DNA from: Diphasiastrum complanatum
Lineage: Eukaryota; Streptophyta; Lycopodiopsida; Lycopodiales; Lycopodiaceae
Direction: 5' to 3'
DNA: 64,000 bases
NCBI GenBank assembly: GCA_029204225.1
Contig: CM055102.1
Coordinates: 27,010,922-27,074,921, forward strand
The translations under genes were made by a program, and so were the position numbers. The notes under the pieces were generated by a model that was given only the letters and a program-made list of their open reading frames with translations, did no database searches and was not told the origin of the DNA. Each line of letters begins with the position of its first letter. The stretch's first letter is position 1. Of this stretch, positions 21,499 through 33,288 are shown one piece after another.

Positions 21499-23768
21499 AT
21501 AGATCCTAAATTCATGATGATTCTATGTGAATTTCATTAGATTTGAGAAGTTTATTGCATTTGTAGCTTTCTTTTTGTTAATCTTTAAGTTTGAAAATTT
21601 CAGTTCTGTATAGATCAATTTTTTACATTCAAATTCATTTTTCAAAGGTCCTGTTGTAAATTTGATCTATTAAATCACATTCAATCATTGATCTGATCCT
21701 ATAGGCTGATAGAGCTTCTTGTTAGCTTTTCAAAAATACTAAGTTTGTGTGATTCGGATCAATATTGAGGAAGTTATGATCAAATTAGTGGAGTTGGGAC
21801 AGAATTGCCAAAAATTTTAAAAAAAATTGTTGGAATTTTCCAAGTGAGAGAGAATCACTTTAAATTTTTAACTCTGAAGTTTAGTTTCCGTGTAATATTT
21901 TTTTTAACATTCTTTATTTTGAAGTTTAAGTAAAAAAAGAACATAACTTAACCTACCTACAGTCTTAACTTAACCCTAACCTAACCCTAAGGCCCAAAAT
22001 ACCCCCCTCTACTACTCGCTACCCACGCGTCCACATCCGGCTCGGTCCACATCTACTCCACAACTGTCCTCCAGACCCGGCTCGGTCCAGATCTCCTCCA
22101 AGACTCTGTTAGCCCCCTCCTCGGTTAACTAATCAGAACAATGAGATTTAGCATTTCTTGCTAAAGGAACCGCCATCTCAGCGAACACAGAAGATGGGCG
22201 CAGAACAGAGGATCGATTATGAGATGGGTTTCTGGAAATCAACTTCGCCCATTCCACTCATAAATCGACCTTCCCCAAACTTATCAAGGGATCCATCACA
22301 AGCTGCAGCATCTTCTTCTATCTCGTTACCTTCAGCAGCATCAGTTCCCAATTTTCTACCTTATTTGAGAACTTTGCTGCAGTTTGGTTAGCGCCTCTTG
22401 TGGCAAATTCTCAGCTACCACTGTGCGTGACTGAACTTCCTCCAAATCGACATCCGGTAAAGGTTGTGCACGTCTGACTTTCTTTCCACCTTCACTAACA
22501 ACAAGAAGTGAAGAAGCTCGAAGTGCCGCAGCCACAACCGCATGAATTCTTAGTCAGACTTTTCATTTTCCTGAATGATGAGACAACAAGAATTGGAACA
22601 AATCCTTCTGGGTCCTTCTTCACAAACTTCATACGATGATTATCAGTAGGAGGATGTTATCACTGAAGTAGAACTCCACCTGTTTGGCAATTTTGGCCTT
22701 CAGATCCTCACTTGCGACAGACTTTAATGCAGGAGCTACTGTATCATCTGAAGAAGTTGTATATTGCCATCCGATCAATACTACCCATCTTACAGATGCT
22801 TGCTCAGTCCCCCTGATGAATCTGATTTAAAGTCGTCGAATACTCCAGCGAAAGTATACATTCGGTCAATTCCACTCGGCTCAGTCGAGATCGCTCTCTC
22901 TCCTACACTCGGTCCAGATCCCTCTCTCTCCTCTCACGGTTACTACAACTTTCACGAGGAAAGATAACCAGAACTCTTCTATATTTCCATGGCTGTGAGT
23001 AAGGTGTTATGATCATGCATGACTCAAGTGTGCTGTGAATTCTGCTGGTTGCTAAGGAAATTATCTGCTGGACCTGTTGTTGCTGTGAAGGCCATGGCTG
23101 TTGTCCAAACTTGCGTAGGCCATTGAAGATCCTTTCATGAGAGCATAGAGAGCTATGGATCGGGATGAGTACATTGAAGGAGAAATCCTTTTGCTCACTT
23201 TTCTCAAGCAATTATCTTGTTGGTAGTAGACCATCAATTAGAAAGTTGCGTAGGTAATTGGTAGGAGTTCAGTAACCTATTCCGTCAGTCTGTTCTCTGC
23301 TACACAAGCGTTCTGTTGGCTGCCAGTCAAGCGATCAGTTTCTTGCTACACTAGCGATTAGTTCAGCTCACAGTGAGCGAAGCTTTGCAGCAGAGAGCAG
23401 AAGTTTGTACCTGATAACGAAAAAGCTCCTCAGAAAATCAGTGCCTGTTCTACTGTCATAATTTGCTTGCCAGTTTATGCACAGTTTTCTGCCATACCCG
23501 TGTTTATCTGATCTACATTCAGTTTAGGGCAAAGGAGCATTGGTGGAGCTTTCAAAACTTTTCCTATTGCTGGTCTTTCAGAGTTTTGGTGGGCGCTTTT
23601 GTTTGGGCAAGTTCTCCGGAATCTATTGCAAAAGGTTTACAACGGCCGACGGCTCCATCGAGGTTAACAACATTCCGTGTGAAGAAAATTCAAAAAAAAT
23701 ATAAAAAAGATCTCGGTTCAGTTGGTGAGGTGGTCCATCACAGGGTTCCCTTTTTTACAGTTGTTCTC
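21499..23768. other. Leader of element F and unassigned sequence
   Basis: No convincing coding region. Near 22038-22100 a short motif around CCGGCTCGGTCCACATCT is repeated twice, and a related CT-rich piece occurs near 22900. Open frames at 22158-22391 and 22764-22967 are short, serine/proline-rich and match no family. I cannot say where element F ends. Confidence 0.45.
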
Positions 23769-24363
23769 ATGGCTTCGGACATCTCCCTACTTCGTCCTCT
23801 CAGTCTCAAACGACCTGCTTCAACTATATCTCTCCCTCCTGACTCCCCTCCTCGTTCGCCTCAGGTTGTGCTGGGTTCCTCGCTTGCCACAACACCCTCT
23901 GTTCCTCCTTCACCCACCTCTTCCCATAGCATTGTTGCCCCTCGCTTGGTTGTGAACCTCCTTCGATCCTTGCTGCATTGTCTTCTCAAGCCCCTGAACG
24001 GGTTCCTTGCCATGCTTGTGGTCATTTCTTCTCTCCTAGAGGAGGTCTTGCCCGTCACCAGTGTTCTTGTCTTGCGCTGCTTCAGTCGTCTCAAGATCGC
24101 CCTCCTCTTTATGCACCCCATTCGCCCTCTGCTTCAGCTTGGTCTTGGATTTCTTCCCTTGACGTCCTCGGAGCTTTTCACTTGGGCTTCTCTCATCCAA
24201 GGCTCTATTTTCATATTCCTCTCGCTCTCCGTCGTGAAACTCAAGTTGCTATGCGCCTTCCTCTTGATCGCTTGGCTATTGACCCCTTTGACATTGCGGC
24301 TTGGCATCTGTTTCTTCTATTTCCCCTTTGGTGTCTAGTCCTTCATCCGAGGGGTGGGGATGC
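23769..24363 (+). pseudogene. Putative LINE N-terminal fragment with zinc finger
   Basis: ATG 23769 (MASDISLLRPLSLKRP) opens a Pro/Ser-rich stretch. After a frameshift near 23950 the next frame gives CHACGHFFSPRGGLARHQC, a CCHC/CCHH-type finger followed by a long spacer. Then comes FDIAAWHLFLLFPLWCL and PRGG. A finger followed by a W-x-L-x2-F-P...RGG segment is, to my knowledge, typical of the N-termini of zinc-finger non-LTR retrotransposon proteins. No endonuclease or RT remains, because the family C LTR cuts the frame at 24364. Family assignment is tentative. Confidence 0.42.
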
Positions 24364-25023
24364 TGTGAAAGATTTCAGATCCTTAAGATCCAATCTACTT
24401 GAATGATCTTTGGTTGGAAAGAGAAATACACTAGCAATTTCACCAATGTAGAAAAATCAGCATCTACACACAATTTGAGATGCAAACACTAATAGAACTT
24501 GATCAAACTTGAATGAAATGATTATGTACTGTTGCTATCCATACAAAACCAGCAAGCTACTGTATTTCACACGTGTGGATCCAAAAATAGCAAATATAGA
24601 TCATTCTACACATAGAATTGCAAGCAATCACCAAGATAGTGCACCAATGGATAGTAGAACCCAAGAGAACCATGTATAAGCATGAAATGAGATAGAGAAG
24701 AGAGAAGATGACTCTCTCCATGAGTTACATCCTTTTATAGTAGGTCCAAACCCTATTTGGCCACTTGGCTTTCCCACCAAAATGCTAACCCTACCAATTT
24801 TGGGTCTAGATTCAATGTACCCAACTTATTCAAATTGAATCTACTCAAACTCGCATTCTATCTTTCCCACACTTTCAAAAAGTGTTCATTCAAATGAATT
24901 TTAGACTAATGAACTTTGAAAAGTCAATCTCTAAGTCTAAAACAAGTTTTGGCCTCAATATGCCAAATATGGAAGTATTGCAAAATGTGATGAAACTAGT
25001 TGAATCTTTCACACTCCCTCTTC
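24364..25023 (-). repeat. Family C 3' LTR and polypurine tract (minus-strand element)
   Basis: 650 bp, 24364-25013, with perfect 11-bp inverted ends TGTGAAAGATT...AATCTTTCACA. The PPT on the minus strand is GAAGAGGGAG (complement at 25014-25023). The first 70 bp recur at 29564, the other end of the element. A TATA-like CTATAAAAGG (minus strand) and a CACGTG palindrome (24566-24579) are present. Confidence 0.93.
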
Positions 25024-28000
25024 AACTAGTTTTAGCATAGACTTTGATAATACTCCAAGTGAAGTCCTATGCTTCATGAACAAGTCTTTTCCCAATGCTT
25101 TGGTGAAGATATCAACAACACATTCCCTTGAAGACACATGTTGAAGCCCCATCTCCTTTGCAATGACTCGCTCCCTCACAAAATGATATTGTATCTCAAT
25201 ATGCTTGCTCCTAGCATGAAAGATAGGATTGGATGCCATTCTTTGGGCTGATTGATTGTCACAAAAGATGATTGGGCTCTCTGAAAAATCCAGCAAGTGA
25301 AGATCCTTGATCATCCTCTTGATCCATACCATCTCCTTTGTGCAATGTGTAAGAGCTTTGTACTCGGCCTCACTAGATGACAATGAGATAGTGGCTTGTT
25401 TCTTTGACATCCATGATATAGCTCCATCACCTATTAAAATACAATAAGCACTAATGGATTTCCTATCCATTACATCTCCAGCATAGTCCGAATCTGAAAA
25501 TCCAAAAAGATTAGGTGATGATCCCTCATACAATATGCCAAAATCTCGAGTTCCAATGATGTACCTCAAAACTCGCTTTCCTAGCTTCCAATGTTTCTCA
25601 CTAGGATCTTGCATGAATTGACTCAATCTTCCAACACAATAGCTTAGATCATGTCTAGTAATGGTTAGATAGATGAGTGAACCAACTAGTTTTCTATAGA
25701 AAGTAATGTCCTTGAAGGATCTTTCATTACCTCTTATAGTAAGCTTTACATGAGACTCCATAGGTGTATCAATAGCTTTTGCATCTACCATATGAAATCT
25801 TCCTAGAATAGAATTAGCATACTTCTCTTGACGAATGAAAGTAGATTGAGAAGATCTAATGACTTCTATTTCTAAAATGTATTGCAAATTACCAAGATCA
25901 TGCACCTCAAACTCCTTCTTAAGAGCATTCTTGATATCCTCCACATCTTGATTGTCTCCACCACTCAAGATGATATCATCCACATAGATTAGCAAGATGG
26001 TAACATCATTTCCAGCAAACCTATAATAAAGTGAATGATCATACTCACTCATAACAAAGCCTTGAGAGAGTAAAAAAGTGTTAAGCTTAGCATACCAACT
26101 CCTTGGTGCTTGCTTAAGGCCATACAAACTCTTTTGTAGAAGACACACATGATTTGGCTTTGTTGATGAGATGTAGCTCTCGGGTTGCTCCATGTATACT
26201 TCCTCCTCAAGATCACCATTCAAGAATGAATTTGAAATGTCCATTTGCCATAGATCCCATCCATAAAGTGTAGCAAGTGAAATGATGACTCGAATGCTTA
26301 CCATCTTTGCCACGGGTGCAAAGGTCTCATCATAGTCAATTCCTTGTTGTTGAGCATATCCTTTTGCCACTAACCTTGCCTTGTACTTGTTGATAGATCC
26401 ATCTTGGTTTGTCTTCACCTTGAAGATCCATCTGCATCCAATAGCTTTCTTGTCCTTAGGCAACTCCACCAATCTCCATGTTCCATTCTTCATAAGAGCT
26501 TGATACTCAAGATCCATTGCTTGGATCCACTCCTCTTCTTTCCTTGCTTGATCTACACTTGTAGGCTCATCCAAAGAGGTTAGGAAAGCAACATAATTTC
26601 CAGAAACTACTTGCTTACCCTTTTGATCATATGTGAGCCTTGAAGGTACTTGTCTTTCTCTTGATGTTTTCCTTGGCTTTTGACTTGATGAAGGTCCATC
26701 ATCACCACCATCCAAAGTAGGATCCTTCTCATCAACATCAAGAATGTTAGAACCATCTACTTTACCATCAATCATGCTTGAAGACACCTTTGGAATGTTT
26801 CCCTCATAAAAAATGACATCTCTACCAACAATCACTTTGTTAGTAGAAGGAATGTAAACCTTGTAAGCTTTACTCACCTCACTATATCCAACAAAAATAC
26901 CTCTTCTTGAAGATGGATCCTCCTTGGTCCTATCATCAAGAGTGGTGTTGACATAGCATGTGCATCCAAAGGTTCTTAGAAAGTTGACACTCGGCCTCCT
27001 CTTGAATAGCATCTCAAAAGGTGTCCTTCCATCCAAAATAACACTCGGCCACCTATTGCACAAAAAATTGGCACACAACAAAGCTTGATCCCAAAATGGT
27101 TTGTCAAGATTAGCACTTAACCTCATAGCTTTAGCACTTTCACATAAAATTCTATTCTTCCTTTCAGCCACTCCATTTTGTTGTGGGGTCCTTGATGTTG
27201 TATACTCCCTCTTGATCCCATGCTCATCACAAAAGACCTTGAACTTGTTAGATATGTACTCACCACCATTGTCACCTCTCAAGCACTTGATCTTTGTGGA
27301 GAATTGGTTCTCCCTTGCATTCTTGAACTTGACAAAGACATCATACACTTCATCCTTGCTCTTTAGTAGATAGATCCAACAAAATCTACTAAAATCATCA
27401 ATGAATGTTACATACATCTTAGCTCCACTATTGCTAATTGTAGTAAATCCATGAATATCCGAATGTACAAGTTGAAAAGGCTTTGTAGATCTAGAAATAG
27501 ATCTAGTATAAAGTAGTCTATGTGACTTAGACAAAGCACAAGACTCACAAACATGCTTGTCATTACTTAAGGAACTTGGAAGACCAATCACAACCTTCTT
27601 CCTTGCCATTACCTCCAATGACTTGAAGTTGAGGTGTCCCATCCTTTTGTGCCAAACCTCTTGAATAGAAATTTGCTCCCTTGCAACATATCCAACTTGG
27701 TTAGCAATAACACAAGCATCAAGTTTGAACAACTTCCCTTGCCTTTTACCTTTTCCAATCAAGACATCCTTCCTTTTGATCAAACAAGCATCTCCATCAA
27801 ACTCCACCTTGAGGCCCTTACTTAGCATTTGACTCACACTAAGCAAATTCTTGATAATAGATATTCGAATAAACAAGACATCCTCCAAATGAACATTCCT
27901 ATTTGTAGAGAGAGAAATAGGAATTGTGCCAATCCCTTTGATTGCACACTCACCATCATTGGCCGTGTAGATCACCCTCTTGTCATCTCCATATGCCAAC

Positions 28001-28964
28001 AAAGAAGTGAAGTATTCTTTGTGAAAGGTCATGTGTGAACTTGCTCCACTATCAATCCACCAAGGATTTAGATCTCCATCATTAGCAAGCATACATGAAG
28101 ACATCACAAAAGCATCATCATTTGCATCTTGCACACCCAAACCATCCTCATCAAGGGTAAGATTACCTTGCTTGTCTCCTTGATCTCTCTTCTTCTTGTA
28201 GCACTCACTTGCAAAGTGTCCTTTGATGCCACAATAGAAGCACTTGAGCTTTGATCTATCCTTCTTTTTGCCACTTGAAGAAGCATCCACTTGATCTTGC
28301 CCTTTAGACCACTTGCTTTTGGGTTTGCCCTTGAATTTGCCCTTTGTGAACATAGCATCCTCTTGAAGTGTCGATGTAGATCCACCTCTTGCTTGAAGCC
28401 TATATTCCTCATTGACCAAGATCTCTTAAAGATCCATCAAACTTGGCAAAGTCTTTTGAATAGCAATACTTTGAACAATGTTAGCATGAGCATCCAACAA
28501 GCCATTAAGAATCACTTGAATAAGCTCTCCTTCCTTAATGCTTTCATCTATGCAAGCTAACTCATCCTTCAATGCTTTCATTCTCAAAACAAAAGTACTT
28601 AGACTTTCTTCATTCTTTTGCAAACAAGAAAAGATTTGCCTTCTTAGAGTCAACACTCTAGAAGTAGACTTGGATTCATAAAGCTTCTTCAATGAATTCC
28701 AAGCTTCCAAAGATGATGTGCACTTACCAACTTCCTTGAGAAGTTCATTGGTAACATTCATCTTTATCATGTGTAGAGCCTTCTTGGCCCTCTTGTCATA
28801 CCTCAATTGATCTTGTTGTGTTGCTGGTCTCTCCTCCAAACCTACAACAATATCCAAAACATCATTCATCTCAAGAAGTGACTCCATCCTTTTTTCCATA
28901 ATGAATAGTTATTTGAGGTAAGCCTATCATTGGCTTCCAACATGACTCCAATTGAGGTTGTCAT
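25009..28964 (-). pseudogene. Family C gag-pol polyprotein, nearly intact
   Basis: The start is inferred at ATG 28964 (MTTSIGVMLEANDRLTS). One base is missing in an A-run near 28888, so this start is out of frame with the rest. Then follow KMNVTNELLKEVGKC, an in-frame TAA at 28426-28428 (where the related B3 gag has Gln), CCHC CFYCGIKGHFASEC, protease WWIDSGASSHM and VWHKRMGHLNFKS. Integrase has HSDIHG, GDNGGEY and VAERKNRI. RT has MDISNSFLNGD and YVDDIILSGG, and RNase H has SEAEYKAL and [12 protein letters not shown]. The 1,136 codons downstream of the nonsense codon are uninterrupted. The pol stop codon TGA lies across the LTR boundary, so the PPT itself encodes EEGV. Confidence 0.93.
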
Positions 28965-29551
28965 GTAGCAATGACCTGATCTTCTCTTTCAACCTGTTTC
29001 AATGCACAAAGCACTCCTTTGAACAACAACAAATGCTTTCAAAAGAAATCACCAAGATTTGAAACTATCTCACAAATTCTCTTCTAGCACTTATCCAAGC
29101 AAATCAACACATAGAATCATGGAATCTTGATCAACCTATGATCTATCCTCAATCTAATGACTTTTGCCACTTCCTAAGATTGAAACACACTCAAATGAAG
29201 TCCAACAACCTCACTATCTAGAGATTCAATCAAAATTAGGGTTTTGACAAAATCACAAAAAATTGACTATTCCAAATCTACATGCAAATACTGAAAATTT
29301 GATATGCAATCCATAAGCCACCACTTAGGCTGAACCAATAATCCAAAAATCGGCCAAATCCAGCATGTGAATTCAAAAAACGGAATTGAACAAGTATATT
29401 GACCTTTTTAGTGTTTTGATCTACAAAAGATCCAATCTACAAAAGCAAAAAATTCGATTTTGGTGTAGAATCCTCTCTAGCATGCTCTAGACTTGATATC
29501 TTCACAAATCATTGATAGATCTGATTTCCTCCTTCATAACCTGAAACACAA

Positions 29552-29563
29552 GCTCTGATACCA
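29552..29563 (-). other. Primer-binding site of element C
   Basis: GCTCTGATACCA on the plus strand is TGGTATCAGAGC on the element strand, complementary to the initiator tRNA-Met 3' end. It sits directly against the LTR edge at 29564. Confidence 0.93.
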
Positions 29564-29633
29564 TGTGAAAGATTTCAGATCCTTAAGATCCAATCTACTT
29601 GAATGATCTTTGGTTGGAAAGAGAAATACACTA
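29564..29633 (-). repeat. Truncated 5' LTR of element C
   Basis: The first 70 bp are identical by eye to 24364-24433; the homology then stops at ACACTA. The missing part is the U3/R side with the promoter, so the element could not transcribe itself from here. The lost side also removes any TSD. Confidence 0.88.
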
Positions 29634-29800
29634 CCAACAGTTTTATACGACCTACAAGTTTTTGCCTTTCAGTTTCACTCATCGTCGAACTCTAAGTTTT
29701 AAGCGCGTGGAAAAAAGAGCATTTAAGCTATTTGTCGAAGTCCATTGTACATAAACTTCAGCTTAGTATACCATAACCTACAAGTCCTTCAATTGTCAAG

Positions 29801-30865
29801 ATGGATAAGGATTCCGATTTTGAATACATAGATGCCAGTGACTCCGAATACGAGGATCAATCTAACTATGATTTTGAAGATCATTATTATGAGCACAGCG
29901 ATGGTGAATCCAATCAGTGCGAATACGTGTCGTATGGAGACTATCCGGAACATAATGAAAAACATTTTGATGATTATGATGATCAGCAAGATTACTAGAT
30001 CAGTCAACATAATCCAAGTGGTGGTGTTTATAGCAGTGACAGTGACAATGAGCAGCTAAATCCACGTCAATCAAAACGTCATCAATATCCTCATATGGAC
30101 CAATCTTCTCAGCCTATGGTAAAAACAGTGATGATGTAGAGACAACATGTCTTTCACAAGTTTGATAGTAGAATTGCTCACATGAATGTGAGAATTTGGT
30201 TGGACAACTTTGACAAGTATTTTCAATCACATCCAAATAGCAACCATGACAAGATTCAATTTGCAAGAACATACCTTGATGGATCTGCAAAAATTTGGTG
30301 GCGATATTGGATGCAATGTGAAGAACCTCATGTTACCATTGATAAATGGCCAACCTTTGTACAAAAGTGCATCGAAGAATTTGAATGTACAGACGGCCAA
30401 ATATGGCATTCTACCCAACAGACGTCCACTGTGGAGAGCTATTTCAATGACTTCCATCAGATAATGGACAAGTATGGTTATTTAGTGGAGGAATTTGATA
30501 CAATGCACTTTATTTTGGGTTTGAAGCCTGAGATAAGAGCTTTTTTATCTAAGGATAATGTTGCAGCTACATCAGCAGTGAGGAAGATTATTTGGCTTAG
30601 AAAGTTATTACAGAATCTGCAAATTCCACAAATCAGTCCAACTATACTCTAGTGCGACAATCGGAGCTGTATATCCCTATCTCTGAATCCACAAACTCAT
30701 TCTAGAACTGAACACATAGAAGTTCAATTTTATTTTCTTAGAGAGAAAGTTCAGAGTAAAGAAGTTGTACTAAATGTTGGCTGACATTTTGAAAAAACCC
30801 TTGTCAAGAGAGAAACATGCTACTTTGGTAAGTATGAAATCTCAATTCAGATTCAGATTCATAGT
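29801..30865 (+). pseudogene. Ty3-type gag fused to Ty1-type RNase H tail
   Basis: ATG 29801 opens an Asp/Glu/Tyr-rich N-terminus. After two in-frame stops (29996 and near 30137) comes a clear Retrotrans_gag domain: IWLDNFDKYFQSHP, YLDGSAKIWWRYWMQ, KWPTFVQKCIEEF and YFNDFHQIMDKYG. Within the same open frame (30182-30652) it changes near 30575 to the copia RNase H motif KIIWLRKLLQNL. In other frames come CDNRS, TEHIEVQFYFLREKV and LADILKKPLSREK. No zinc knuckle, protease, integrase or RT lies between. The chimera ends at a copia-type PPT. Confidence 0.82.
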
Positions 30866-30874
30866 AGTAAACTT

Positions 30875-31035
30875 AAAGGGGAGTGTCTTACGCCTACTCA
30901 CTCTAACTGCCCATAATTCACTCAAGAAAATTACTCTCTTACAAACAGTCCACAATAGAAATGAATTGTTTCTCGCATAGTCTGTAGTTTTACACGCAAA
31001 CTTCAACAAGCGAGGAATGCGACAAAATTGTTCTA
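30875..31035 (+). repeat. PPT and truncated 3' LTR (family E type)
   Basis: AAAGGGGAG (30875-30883) is followed by TGTCTTACGCCTACTCACTC, matching the family E LTR at 17460 for about 150 bp. The LTR is then cut off by integrase sequence (31037). Confidence 0.83.
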
Positions 31036-31036
31036 T

Positions 31037-33115
31037 CTTAAAGTTTTTGGTTGCATACTTATGCTCATATTCCAAATGAGCTAAGGAAGCAGCTATATAT
31101 CTCTTATTTAACTATTAATAAAGCTTATAAGCTTTATAACTTGTTATAAGAAAGATTTTTGTTAGCGGAGATGTCATCTTCTTCCTTGAAAACCAATTTT
31201 TGAACCTTAAAGGTAAAGAAAAGATTTCATTAGAGGAGTTCTAAATCCAAAAAAAGACCCTTTGTAAAGATTCTTTATATATTTTTTCTTGAATTTTTCT
31301 TACACATGGACCAATCAAAACACTCAAATTTGAAATCTATGTAACGTAACTTTTTGAGTCCACATTTTAATTCCACACTAAAAATGGCATAACTTTTTAG
31401 TGATAAATCCAAATTTAGCGGAGTTTGGTGCATTGGAAAGCGCTCAACAAGGGCTTTCCAATGATATGTTAGATGATATACTTTTGAGATATGATTAAAA
31501 AGTTATGGCAAGTCAAAGGTATTAGTGTTATAATATTTTAATAATATAAAAGACATCTTGCATGAATTCTTAAAGGGTCTTTTTGGAGCTCAAAATTCCC
31601 CTAATGTAGCAAAACCTTCAAATTCTACTCATGTAGATGCTTCAAGAATTCACTTGAACGAGAGTGAATCTGAGGAAGAAGACCAAAGACATCATGAGCA
31701 ACCACAACAAGATAAACCTATCTTTCCAAGAAGATTAACAAGAACCAAAACACCTCCAACTAGATTCATTGACGAATCATCATATTACTTTACACAAGAG
31801 CTTGCAACCTATCAACAGACAATGGAACAATCATTCAGATCTTTGAAAGGAGGCTATGGACAAGGAATATCGATCCTTGGTAAAAAAAAAACTCGAATAG
31901 TACTTGATTGTCACCTAGCAAGCACATCATTGACTATCAGTGGGTTTTCATAAATAAATACAAAACTGATGGCAACATTAATAGAAGAAAAGCCAGGTTA
32001 GTGGAAAAAGGGTATTCTCAAACACCCAATGTTGACTACTCAGATACTTTTAGCCCTATGATCAAGTTATCTTCAAATTACTATTATCTTATTCAGCTAT
32101 AAAGAACCTGAAAATTCAATGGATGTGTAGCCAACTTTCCTAAGTGGAGTCATTGAAGATGACATCTACATGCACCAACTTGAAAGTTATGAGATGAATG
32201 GCAAAGAGCATATAGTGTGCAAAATCCATAAGACTATATGGACTGAAGCGATTTCCACGACCATGGTCTTAAAGAATTAATAACTTCTTTATAAATCATA
32301 TTTTTGTACCAAACTCTTCTAATTGAAATGCTTATTATAAGGTCTTAGGAGTTTTCTTCATTACTGTTACATTGTATGTTGATAATACATTGTTTTTTGG
32401 CAATGACATCAAGTTTATTGAGGAAGTTACAACTTTGATGTCAAATAAATTTGATATGACAAATCTAGGTGAGTACAATATTTTCTTGGCATCCAAATCC
32501 ATAGAGACATGATCAATAGACGGATTTTTGTAAGTCAACAAAAATATCATGATTTACAAAATTGCAAAGCTTTAAATTTTCCACAAATCCAGACTTAAAA
32601 CTATCCAAGGCTCTCAAACAAAGGCTAAAAAAGAGCAAATGCATGAGAATTCATTTCAATTACTAATGTATTCCATGATTTGTACCAAGGCTGCCATTGC
32701 ATTTGTAGTCAACACCAACTCGATTCATGTCTAATCTAGAGTAACACATTGGAAGACACTTGTCAGAGTGCTAAATATTTACAAGCCACCAAGCACCAGT
32801 GCATTTGCTACAAAAAACCACATGCATAAGGTTTTCATGTTTTGTAGGGGGCTACACTGATGCAGATTGGGCAATAAATGTGGATACAAGGAAGTCCACA
32901 TCAGGCTATGTCTTCCTACTCAAAAATGGACCTATCTCATGGAACATGAGAAAAAAAACTTCTCCTGCCTTATTCTCTACTGAGGCATAATACACTTTTG
33001 CAACACATGCAACACATGTAATCAAACAAGGAATATGGCCTAGATGCTTACTTTCTGATATCAGGCTATCTTAAAATAGTTCAGCTAAGTTTACTCCTTG
33101 AACAAAACATAGGAA
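31037..33115 (+). pseudogene. Decayed copia: integrase end, RT and RNase H
   Basis: It starts with KVFGC and YAHIPNELRKQL (end of the integrase core) and YKLYN, then a long AT-rich insert or decayed linker. From about 31558 there is an acidic linker (LNESESEEEDQRHH, TPPTRFIDESSYYFTQELATYQ). RT follows: DYQWVFINKYKTDGNINRRKA, VEKGYSQTPNVDYSDTFSP. After that there are only scattered traces: YGLKR near 32240, LYVDNTLFFGND (YVDD changed to YVDN) near 32370, and GGYTDADWAINVDTRKSTSGY near 32850. Many stops; ancient. Confidence 0.85.
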
Positions 33116-33124
33116 ATTTTAATA

Positions 33125-33288
33125 TGTCATGTACTGTTAGTACATCCATGCTTATACATGCAAGATAATCTCCAATATAAGCTTTGTAGGCCCAAAAGGA
33201 GCTATTAGCCTTAAGAACAAGGCGGTTCCCTCTTTAGGCCCTTCGAAGTAGTTAATAAGGATAATAGGCTAACAAGGGCCCAATCCAA
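33125..33288 (+). repeat. Family F LTR fragment
   Basis: About 165 bp matching 20944-21105 with few changes (TGTCATGTACTGTTAGTAC...AACAAGGGCCCAATC). It then diverges. It directly follows the decayed copia RNase H. Confidence 0.9.

Noticed and set aside
21968-21992. AACCCTAACCTAACCCTAA, telomere-like
   Set aside because: Only two or three irregular units within a retroelement leader; no array.
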